This document shows positions 1-5,113 of a stretch of DNA of 7,366 bases, piece after piece. A program made the translations under genes and the position numbers. The stretch lies in the NCBI GenBank assembly GCA_936924635.1, contig CAKZHP010000018.1:1-7366 (forward strand), given 5' to 3'. The notes below the pieces were generated by a model. That model was not told where the DNA came from. It made no database searches and was given only the letters and a program-made list of their open reading frames with translations. This DNA is from an uncultured Propionibacteriaceae bacterium (lineage in GTDB: Bacteria; Actinomycetota; Actinomycetes; Propionibacteriales; Propionibacteriaceae). Each line of letters starts with the position of its first letter. The stretch's first letter is position 1.

Positions 1-1826
1 ACGGGCTCAACTTCGGGGTCGATTTCGAAGGCGGGCTGATGATCGAGGAGCGGTTCGCCGCCGTCGAGGACGCGGGGCGCCTGCGCGACGCCATCGGCGC
101 GTCGCTGCCGCTCGGGCTGCCCGAGGTGTTCACGGCGTCCGTACGCGACCCGCTCGGCGACCTCGCCACCCGCTTCGCCCGTACGCACGTCGCGTTCACC
201 GCCCTGGAGCTGGCGGCGTGGCTCGGGGTGGGGCCGGTCGTGGCCCGCGACGCCGCCCGGCGGCTGGTCGCCGACGGGCGGCTCTCCGAGGGCGACCTGC
301 GCCCCGACGGCTGGGTGTCGCAGGCGCAGCTACCGGTCGTCGACGAGGTCGCCGCGCCGCCGCAGTTCTGCGACCCGCGGGTGCTGGCGACCGTACGCCG
401 TCGTTCCCTGGCTGCCCTGCGCGCCGAGGTGGAGCCGGTGATGGCGGGTGACTTCGCTCGCTTCCTGCCGGCCTGGCAGGGGGTCGGCGAGGGTGGCCGT
501 GGCGTCGACGCGGTGCTGCGTGCCGTCGAGCAGCTGGCCGGCGCCCAGCTGCCGGCGTCGGCCGTGGAATCGTTGGTGCTCCCGGCGCGGGTGGCCGACT
601 ACCAACCCGCGATGCTCGACGAGCTGCTGTCGACCGGAGACGTGGTCTGGCAGGGGCACGGTGAGCTGGCGGGCGGCGACGGGTGGGTGTCGCTGCACCC
701 GGCCGACCTGGCGCCCGCGCTGCTGGCCCCCGGTGAGGAGGTCGGTGGCGAGCTAGACGTCGCGGTGCTGGACCTGCTCGGCGGCGGTGGTGCCTACCTG
801 GTGCGCAGCATCGCCGACAGCCTCGGGCACGACACGGGCCCGGTGACCGCGGCCCTGTGGCGGCTGGCCTGGGCCGGGCGGGTGACCACCGCATCGCTGG
901 CGCCGCTACGCGGCCGGCTGGGATCGGCATCCACCGCCCACAAGCCACGACGCGCGCCAGCGAGGCAGTCGAGGTACGCCCGAGCGGGCGGCCGGCTCGC
1001 CCTCTCGGGCCGGACGCCGTCGTCGTTGCGCGGCGCCCTCTCTCCGGACGCGGCGGGTCGCTGGTCGCTGCTGCCCGTGCCCGAGGCGGCGCTCTCGGCC
1101 CAGGACCGCACGGTCGTCGACTACACGCGCGCCGAGGTGCTGCTGGACCGGTACGGGATCGTCACCCGCGGCGCCGTCGCCGCGGAGGACGTGGCTGGCG
1201 GGTTCGCCTCGGTCTACCGGGTTCTGGCCGCCGCCGAGGAGGCGGGGCGGGTGCGGCGCGGCTACTTCGTGGAGGGCCTGGGGGCGTCGCAGTTCGGAGG
1301 TACGGGGGCGGTCGACCGGCTGCGCGCGTCCTCGCGGCCGCTGGACGACGTCCGCGACGGCCCGGTGCTCGTGCTCGCCGCGTGCGATCCCGCGAACCCC
1401 TACGGTGCCGCCCTTCCCTGGCCAGTCCACGAGACCCCGGGAGCGAGGGCTGGTGCTGCCGACGGCGGCACCCGCCGGCGAGCCAGCACGGGAGCTGCCG
1501 AGGGAGAGGCCGATCCGGGTAAGACCGGCTCCCGCGGGCACCAGCCCGGCCGCAAGGCAGGCGCCCTGGTGGTGCTGGTCGACGGAGCACTGGTCCTCTA
1601 CGTCGAGCGTGGCGGCAAGACGCTGCTCAGCTTCGTCGAGGACCGTACGCTCCTCGACCCCGCCGCCCGCGGTCTCGCCGACGCCGTCCATCGCGGCGCC
1701 CTCGGGAAGCTCACCGTGGAGAAGATCGACGGCGCGTCCGTGATGGGTTCGGGCCACCCGTTGGGCGAGGCGCTGGAGACGGCCGGGTTCCAGCTCACAC
1801 CGAGGGGGTTGCGGCTGCGACGCTGA
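1..1826 (+). CDS. lhr: ATP-dependent helicase Lhr, C-terminal part (5' end outside window)
   Basis: The reading frame is open from the window edge (first full codon at 3) to the TGA at 1824-1826, giving 607 visible residues. Lhr is a large superfamily 2 DNA-dependent ATPase and 3'-5' helicase of DNA repair, about 1500 residues in actinobacteria. The ATPase core lies upstream, so this is most of the C-terminal domain, which in mycobacterial Lhr is described as winged-helix modules plus an AlkZ-like beta-barrel. Recognisable family blocks are GLNFGVDFEGG at the left edge, RFLPAWQGV, LVLPARVADY, WQGHGEL, the run YGIVTRGAVAAE followed by GYFVEGLGASQF, then DPANPYGAALPWP, GALVVLVDGALVLYVERGG and a C-terminal SGHPLGEALETAGF. 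A low-complexity charged linker of about 46 residues (codons 474-519) interrupts the last two blocks and is longer than I expect. I see no frameshift. Family assignment is firm; the start lies outside the window. Confidence 0.93.
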   Translation, partial: GLNFGVDFEGGLMIEERFAAVEDAGRLRDAIGASLPLGLPEVFTASVRDPLGDLATRFARTHVAFTALELAAWLGVGPVVARDAARRLVADGRLSEGDLRPDGWVSQAQLPVVDEVAAPPQFCDPRVLATVRRRSLAALRAEVEPVMAGDFARFLPAWQGVGEGGRGVDAVLRAVEQLAGAQLPASAVESLVLPARVADYQPAMLDELLSTGDVVWQGHGELAGGDGWVSLHPADLAPALLAPGEEVGGELDVAVLDLLGGGGAYLVRSIADSLGHDTGPVTAALWRLAWAGRVTTASLAPLRGRLGSASTAHKPRRAPARQSRYARAGGRLALSGRTPSSLRGALSPDAAGRWSLLPVPEAALSAQDRTVVDYTRAEVLLDRYGIVTRGAVAAEDVAGGFASVYRVLAAAEEAGRVRRGYFVEGLGASQFGGTGAVDRLRASSRPLDDVRDGPVLVLAACDPANPYGAALPWPVHETPGARAGAADGGTRRRASTGAAEGEADPGKTGSRGHQPGRKAGALVVLVDGALVLYVERGGKTLLSFVEDRTLLDPAARGLADAVHRGALGKLTVEKIDGASVMGSGHPLGEALETAGFQLTPRGLRLRR

Positions 1827-1842
1827 CGGGTGCTGACGCAGC

Positions 1843-1862
1843 GCGGGGCATTCGCGGCCCGC
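1843..1862 (+). terminator. Weak hairpin after lhr
   Basis: A short inverted repeat, GCGGG (1843-1847) with CCCGC (1858-1862), starts 17 nt after the lhr stop codon. There is no T-rich tail; only TTG follows. It could act as a U-less terminator, but five perfect pairs in such GC-rich DNA can arise by chance. The rest of 1827-1995 shows no gene or clear promoter. Confidence 0.25.
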
Positions 1863-1995
1863 TTGATGGTCGTGGTCGCCACTCCTGACGACGGTGCACA
1901 CTAGACGCCAGGCGACGACCGCGTGACACCGGTCGACTGGCAGGCACGGTGAACCCATCGCGCCGCCGCCGACTCGCGGTGGAGCCTGGCGCACG

Positions 1996-2003
1996 AGAAG
2001 GAG
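1996..2003 (+). promoter_or_regulatory. Ribosome binding site of the DoxX-like gene
   Basis: AGAAGGAG lies 5 nt before the GTG at 2009. It decides the start: the earlier in-frame GTG at 1949 has no comparable site and would add a basic N-terminal stretch of 20 residues that does not look like a membrane protein. Confidence 0.7.
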
Positions 2004-2008
2004 TTGGC

Positions 2009-2353
2009 GTGACCTTGCTTCCCGATCCGTGGTGGTTGCCGGCGATCCTCGCCACGGCCGTCTTCCTCGACGCCCTGGTGTCCCTCCGCCCGCCCAAGCC
2101 CATCCGCGACTGTCTCGACGGGGTGCACTTCCCGCGCGACTGGTGGTGGACCCTCATCGTCATCAAGCTCTCCGCCGCTGCAGGCCTCTGGTATCCGGCG
2201 TCGGGCTAGCCGCCAACGTCGGGGGTCATCTACTTCGTGTGCGCCGTGGCCGCGCACGTGCGCGCGGGATTCATGGGCGTGGCGCTCTGGGTCAACTGCC
2301 TCGGCATGCTGGGGCTGGCAGCGGTCAGCCTGGTCTTCGGTTTCCTCGTCTGA
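2009..2353 (+). pseudogene. DoxX-like small membrane protein, interrupted by paired frameshifts
   Basis: The frame from GTG 2009 encodes a hydrophobic protein with PDPWWLPAILA, then LRPPKPIRDCLDGVHFPRDW and WWTLIVIKLSAAAG, a pattern I recognise from DoxX-like proteins of about 115 residues with four membrane helices. It hits TAG at 2207-2209. The same frame resumes after the stop with VIYFVCAVAAHVRAGF and ends AAVSLVFGFLV at TGA 2351-2353. Between about 2196 and 2224 the family-like sequence GVGLAANVG is read one frame over (codons from 2197). This implies one base lost near 2195-2197 and one gained in the G-run 2221-2225. The two shifts cancel, but the stop lies between them. Reconstructed length is about 114 residues, normal for the family. 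It is either a recent pseudogene or sequencing error. A truncated 66-residue product reaching 2209 is also possible. Its function is uncertain. Confidence 0.72.
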
Positions 2354-2476
2354 CGACCAACCGGGGCCGACGAAGCCACCACAACCAGCCCGCGGCATAG
2401 CCTTCTTGCTCAGGGCCTGACGGTCCGGTGTTCTGCCGGCATCGCCACGTCCACAGCTGCGTTGTCGCGATGCGAC

Positions 2477-2584
2477 CTACGCCGGCACCAGCTTCGGGTC
2501 CACGACCACCCGAGGCCAGAAGCCCGGACCCACGATCTCCTTCAGCGCAGCGACTGCGGCCGGGTCGTCGGTCACGGTGACCAC
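2477..2584 (-). pseudogene. C-terminal remnant of a gene downstream of the sigma fragment
   Basis: On the minus strand the codons down to TAG (2477-2479) read VVTVTDDPAAVAALKEIVG, then PGFWPRVVVDPKLVPA. This is ordinary protein-like sequence with regular codon use. It is joined upstream, in another frame, to the start of the frame that begins at 2678 (MKIDNRLQASD). An N-terminus of that type, overlapping the end of a sigma factor gene, is common for the partner gene of actinobacterial ECF sigma factors. I infer that the two pieces are the ends of one partner gene whose middle has been deleted or scrambled. I cannot name the family. The region 2354-2476 to its left shows no gene that I can support. 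Confidence 0.4.
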
Positions 2585-2678
2585 ACGGGAGCCAGAAGCC
2601 GCCGGGTCGCAGCCGCCACTTCGCACCCAGCAGCCCCTGCCAGACGTCGGACGCCTGAAGACGGTTGTCGATCTTCAT
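2585..2678 (-). pseudogene. N-terminal remnant of a sigma-factor partner gene
   Basis: ATG at 2678-2676 overlaps the stop of the sigma remnant in an ATGA arrangement, the usual translational coupling between an ECF sigma gene and its partner. It reads MKIDNRLQASDVWQGLLGAK and then becomes Arg-, Gly- and Trp-rich sequence of no recognisable family, while plausible protein sequence continues in the next frame from about 2584. The frame itself stays open to 2325 but is not protein-like. I treat only the first part as gene-derived. The assignment rests on position and the short N-terminus alone. Confidence 0.35.
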
Positions 2679-2929
2679 GCGTCGAGGAGCCCGGACTCGA
2701 CGGGCTCCACGACAGGCCCGGCGGTTCGCGCGACCGCCTCAAGCCGCTGGCGCAGCGATTCCGTACGCCGATCGGCCCGGTGCCGGCTACGGATCAGGTT
2801 GCGCGCGATGCCGAACACCCAGGGCACCGGGTCGTCGGGCGGCCAGTCCGCGCGCCTTCGCCAGGCGATGAGCAGGGTCTCGCTCAGAGCGCGGGAATAC
2901 ATCGCCCCACCCACTGGTTGACACGTCAA
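2675..2929 (-). pseudogene. ECF RNA polymerase sigma factor, region 2 remnant
   Basis: The 84-residue frame contains LSETLLIAWRRRADWPPDDP followed by VPWVFGIARNLIRSRHRADR, the core-binding and -10-recognition region 2 of ECF sigma factors (family pattern: ETFLVAWRRLDDVPDDPLPWLFGVARN). Homology starts near residue 10. The first part of region 2 before RALSET is absent, and everything after LRQRLEAVARTA, including the whole -35-binding region 4 with its helix-turn-helix, is missing; the frame ends GLLDA-stop. An intact ECF sigma is about 160-190 residues, so this cannot work as a complete sigma factor. Its upstream side now runs into the operator of the divergent VOC gene, so its own promoter appears lost. 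I read it as the relic of an ECF-partner operon. Confidence 0.7.
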
Positions 2930-2930
2930 C
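2917..2930. promoter_or_regulatory. Palindromic operator upstream of the VOC gene
   Basis: GTTGAC (2917-2922) and GTCAAC (2925-2930) form a perfect 6-bp dyad with a 2-bp centre, 20 nt before the ATG at 2951. The shape (TTGACnnGTCAA) suits a dimeric winged-helix repressor of the MarR type, and MarR-type regulators often control VOC/dioxygenase genes. The left arm also spells TTGACA, a -35 consensus, at 2918-2923, but I find no convincing -10 at normal spacing. No MarR gene lies in this window. The binding protein is inferred. Confidence 0.55.
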
Positions 2931-2940
2931 TAAGCGTACG

Positions 2941-2946
2941 AAGGAA
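2941..2946 (+). promoter_or_regulatory. Ribosome binding site of the VOC gene
   Basis: AAGGAA lies 4 nt before ATG 2951. It supports that start over the long upstream open frame that reaches back to 2462, which crosses the palindrome and the sigma relic. Confidence 0.7.
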
Positions 2947-2950
2947 CGAC

Positions 2951-3835
2951 ATGACTGAGCTGCTGCCGGTGACCACGCGGATGCGGAAGGTCGCCCTCGA
3001 CGTGGGCGACCTGGACGCGATGACTCGCTTCTACCGCGACGTGCTGATGCTGGCGGTCATCGCCGAGCGCCCCGGCGAGGTCGACCTGGGGCAGGGGCAG
3101 GACGTGCTCGTCACCTTGCGCCACCGCCACGATCTGCCCCGGGGGCGGCGCCGCAGCGCCGGGCTGTTCCACACCGCGCTGCTGCACGCCGATCGCGCCT
3201 CGCTGGCCGCCACCTTGGCGTCGGTCGCGCAGAGCACCCCGCACCTGTACACCGGCTCCGGTGACCACCTGGTCTCGCAGGCGTTCTACCTCGACGACCC
3301 GGAGGGCAACGGGATCGAGCTCTACTGGGACCGCCCCCGCGACGAGTGGACGTGGGTCGACGGCCGCGTACGCATGGACACGCTCGCGCTCGACCCCCAC
3401 CGCTTCATCGTCGACCACGCTACCGAGGCAGCCCTGAACCACGTGGCCACAGCCGCCGACCGTCGGGGGGTGCTCGACGGCATCGACGCCCAGACGGTCG
3501 GCCACGTGCACCTCAAGGTCGGCGACGCGGAGGTGGCGAAGGAGTTCTACGCCGACCTGCTCGGGTTCGAGGTCACCGCGCAGATGCCCGGCGCCCTGTT
3601 CGTGTCGGCCGGCGGCTACCACCACCACATGGCCATGAACACGTGGCAGTCGGCGGGGGTCGGGATGCGTACGCCCGCCCTGGGGCTGGGTCTCGTCGAC
3701 ATCGCCCTCCCCAGCACCGACGACGTCGAGCAGGCCGCCGCGCGGCTGGAGAGCCGGCGGGTCGCGGTGCGGCGTACGGGCGAGGCCGTGGAGCTCGACG
3801 ACCCCTGGGGCAACCTGGTCCGCCTCGCCGCCTGA
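2951..3835 (+). CDS. VOC family protein, CatE-type catechol-2,3-dioxygenase-like (two domains)
   Basis: This encodes 294 residues, a usual length for CatE/YfiE-like two-domain vicinal-oxygen-chelate enzymes. The N-terminal domain (about 12-127) has KVALDVGDLDAMTRFYRDVL, H74 in LFHTALL, and LDDPEGNGIELYWDRPRDEW. The C-terminal domain (about 184-292) has GHVHLKVGD (H185 or H187), GGYHHHMAMNTWQSAGVG (H224-H226) and E281 in VELDDPWGN, so the His-His-Glu metal-ligand set of the extradiol-dioxygenase fold is present in the C-terminal half. Family members are non-haem iron dioxygenases acting on catechols or hydroquinone-like compounds; the substrate here cannot be read from the sequence. It is probably cytoplasmic, with no signal peptide. 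The gene stands alone, preceded by a MarR-type palindrome, and converges with nei. A glyoxalase-like role unrelated to aromatics remains possible. Confidence 0.88.
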   Translation: MTELLPVTTRMRKVALDVGDLDAMTRFYRDVLMLAVIAERPGEVDLGQGQDVLVTLRHRHDLPRGRRRSAGLFHTALLHADRASLAATLASVAQSTPHLYTGSGDHLVSQAFYLDDPEGNGIELYWDRPRDEWTWVDGRVRMDTLALDPHRFIVDHATEAALNHVATAADRRGVLDGIDAQTVGHVHLKVGDAEVAKEFYADLLGFEVTAQMPGALFVSAGGYHHHMAMNTWQSAGVGMRTPALGLGLVDIALPSTDDVEQAAARLESRRVAVRRTGEAVELDDPWGNLVRLAA

Positions 3836-3848
3836 CCGCCGGCGGGGG

Positions 3849-3938
3849 CCGGTGGCCTGCACCTTCTGGTTGTGAGCGACACCACGTGTCATGTCTGGCA
3901 CGTGATGCGCCCAGCGGCCAGAACATGCAGGTGACCGG
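3849..3938. repeat. Long imperfect hairpin, copy 1 of a palindromic repeat
   Basis: Bases 3849-3891 pair in one unbroken register with 3896-3938: 34 of 43 positions pair (29 Watson-Crick, 5 G-T) around a TGTC loop at 3892-3895. The apical 9 bp (3883-3891 with 3896-3904) pair fully, with one G-T. The outer stem contains CCTGCA (3856-3861) with TGCAGG (3926-3931) and TTCTGG (3864-3869) with CCAGAA (3918-3923). It begins 13 nt after the VOC stop codon. No T-run follows on either strand, so it is not a classical intrinsic terminator. It aligns without gaps to 4987-5072. Confidence 0.85.
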
Positions 3939-3940
3939 GA

Positions 3941-3978
3941 GCATCGGTCGGGTCGTGCCTGGGGCGGTCCGCCGATGC
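3941..3978. repeat. Short hairpin between the two larger ones
   Basis: GCATCGG (3941-3947) and CCGATGC (3972-3978) are perfect 7-bp inverted arms with a 24-nt GC-rich loop. It fits exactly between the hairpins ending at 3938 and starting at 3982. Confidence 0.6.
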
Positions 3979-3981
3979 GCA

Positions 3982-4054
3982 TGCACAACCGGTGCGAATA
4001 CGTGCGCACCTCGCTCTGAGGGGCACCTGCGCACGTATGCGCACCGGTTGTGCA
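3982..4054. repeat. Inverted repeat with 27-bp arms next to the nei stop codon
   Basis: Bases 3982-4008 pair with 4028-4054 at 26 of 27 positions; the single mismatch is A3997 opposite G4039. The 19-nt loop (4009-4027) holds a small CCTC/GAGG stem. It ends 2 nt before the nei stop codon (TCA on the plus strand, 4057-4059), so on the nei transcript it is placed exactly as a terminator hairpin would be. No U-tract follows, as in the I-shaped terminators proposed for actinobacteria. A role as bidirectional terminator for the convergent VOC and nei genes is inferred. The arms share no obvious sequence with the hairpin at 3849-3938. Confidence 0.85.
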
Positions 4055-4056
4055 GG

Positions 4057-4932
4057 TCAACGGATCCAGGTGCGGTAGCTCCGCCGGGTCTCTGGGCCCT
4101 TGCGCTGGGAACCCAGGGGTGCCTGCCTGACCACTGGCGGGTGCGGCCCGGGTTGGCAGGTCCGGCAGAAGAACGCGACCCGGGCGTTCGGGTCTGCTGG
4201 GTCGAGGGAGGCCACCTCGATCGTGGTGCCGCAGCGACGGCAGGGCCGGCCGGACCGTCCGTGCACGTAGTCCTGCTCGCCCTCCACACGGCTGCCCGTG
4301 GTCGTCCGCCGCGGGTCGTCACGGTTCGCGTTCAGCAGCCGGTACGCCCGCCCGATCACCCCGGCCAGCGCACGGTCGTCGAGCTCGCCCACCTCGGTCC
4401 AGGGAGAGAGGTGCTGCAGGAACAGTGACTCGCTGGCGTACACGGTGCCCAGGCCTGCGAGGTTTCGCTGGTCGAGCAGGGCGATCATGATCGGGCCCGA
4501 GGCGGCGCGTACGTTCGCCAGCGCGCGCGGCGGGTCCCAGTCCGGGCCCAGCACGTCCGGGCCGAGGTGACCGACGAGCGCGCCCTCGTCGCGCGTCGCC
4601 ACCAGGTCGAGCATCCCCAGCTTGCGCCCGATCGCCGCCTGACCAGGGGTGACGAGCAGGGCGCGGATGTCGTGCGATCCCCAGCCGGTGGGTGGATCAG
4701 CCGGCTGCGTACGCCAGGAGCCCTCCATGCGGAGGTGGGAGTGGAGCGTACGGCCCGAGGTCAGCCGCTGCAGCAGGTGCTTGCCCCTGGCGACGACCTC
4801 GATCGTGGTGTCGCCCACCAGGTCGGCCTCCGCCAACGACGGCCAGCGCAGGTCGGCGATCACCAGCTCCTGCCCCGCGAGTGCCCGGTGCAACCGCGCC
4901 GCGGTCTGGAACACCGTGTCTCCCTCGGGCAT
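4057..4932 (-). CDS. nei: DNA glycosylase/AP lyase, Fpg/Nei family
   Basis: This encodes 291 residues. I chose the ATG at 4932 because the family requires Pro directly after the initiator Met: MPEGDTVFQTA supplies the catalytic amine P2 and the general acid E3. An upstream in-frame ATG at 5028 would bury these. Further landmarks are the RGKHLL loop with the conserved K51, HLRMEGSW (66-73), the helix-two-turn-helix region (about 137-200) with LLDQRNLAGLGTVYASE, and a C-terminal zinc finger CRRCG...CRTC (C231, C234, C256, C259). The enzyme excises oxidised bases and nicks the strand by beta/delta-elimination. The GLGT sequence has Thr163 where Fpg/Nei proteins usually have Asn. About 32 residues, rich in Arg and Pro and ending RSYRTWIR, extend beyond the finger. 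No Shine-Dalgarno is visible; leaderless translation is possible. nei is the neighbour of lhr in mycobacteria. Confidence 0.93.
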   Translation of the reverse strand: MPEGDTVFQTAARLHRALAGQELVIADLRWPSLAEADLVGDTTIEVVARGKHLLQRLTSGRTLHSHLRMEGSWRTQPADPPTGWGSHDIRALLVTPGQAAIGRKLGMLDLVATRDEGALVGHLGPDVLGPDWDPPRALANVRAASGPIMIALLDQRNLAGLGTVYASESLFLQHLSPWTEVGELDDRALAGVIGRAYRLLNANRDDPRRTTTGSRVEGEQDYVHGRSGRPCRRCGTTIEVASLDPADPNARVAFFCRTCQPGPHPPVVRQAPLGSQRKGPETRRSYRTWIR

Positions 4933-4990
4933 GAGGTCAGTCTGGCAGTCGTGCCCGGGATGCGCGCCCGCCGCGGGATCGACCCGAGAG

Positions 4991-5068
4991 ACCTGCATCC
5001 TCTGGTCGCTGGCGTCGGTACGTGCCATGTCTGGCGCGTGGCGCCGTCAGGAGCCAGAGGATGCCGGT
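4991..5068. repeat. Long imperfect hairpin, copy 2 of a palindromic repeat
   Basis: Bases 4991-5027 pair in one register with 5032-5068: 32 of 37 positions pair (28 Watson-Crick, 4 G-T) around a TGTC loop at 5028-5031. A perfect 11-bp block, GCATCCTCTGG (4995-5005) with CCAGAGGATGC (5054-5064), forms the outer stem, and the apical 9 bp pair fully with two G-T. It lies between the tetR-like stop (5114) and the nei start (4932), both minus strand. The apical part 5020-5040 matches 3884-3904 at 19 of 21 bases, with the same symmetry axis. There is no U-tract on either side. Confidence 0.87.
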
Positions 5069-5113
5069 GGTGAGGCGGTCAGGCCCAGCGGGACCTCGCC
5101 GGTCACCAGCCGG

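Noticed and set aside
906..1994. 362-codon open frame on the minus strand opposite lhr
   Set aside because: It lies antisense to a clearly recognisable lhr frame and its Arg/Gly/Pro-rich translation resembles no family. It is a codon-bias shadow.
2462..2950. Upstream extension of the VOC gene
   Set aside because: The added 163 residues have no VOC sequence, and the extension crosses the operator and the sigma relic. ATG 2951 has a Shine-Dalgarno.
3849..4054. CRISPR array or tRNA gene in the hairpin-rich gap
   Set aside because: There are no regularly spaced direct repeats with spacers, and no cloverleaf or T-arm GTTCGA-type motif; the structures are simple hairpins.
2930..4060. 376-codon minus-strand frame opposite the VOC gene
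   Set aside because: It is antisense to the VOC gene and runs through the hairpins. It is rich in Gly, His and Val with no motif, a typical shadow.
3346..4428. 360-codon plus-strand frame across VOC, hairpins and nei
   Set aside because: It spans two real genes in the wrong frame and translates to Arg/Gly-rich sequence.
4933..5028. N-terminal extension of nei from the ATG at 5028
   Set aside because: Fpg/Nei enzymes need Pro as residue 2; the extension would remove the catalytic N-terminal proline and overlaps the repeat hairpin.
3849..5068. Long hairpins as classical intrinsic terminators
   Set aside because: No T-run follows any arm on either strand. A U-less terminator role remains possible, so they are recorded as repeats.
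3849..5068. Hairpin pair as terminal inverted repeats of a transposon carrying nei
   Set aside because: No transposase gene is present, each copy is internally palindromic rather than one half of a pair, and I see no target duplication. A dispersed repeat is the simpler reading.
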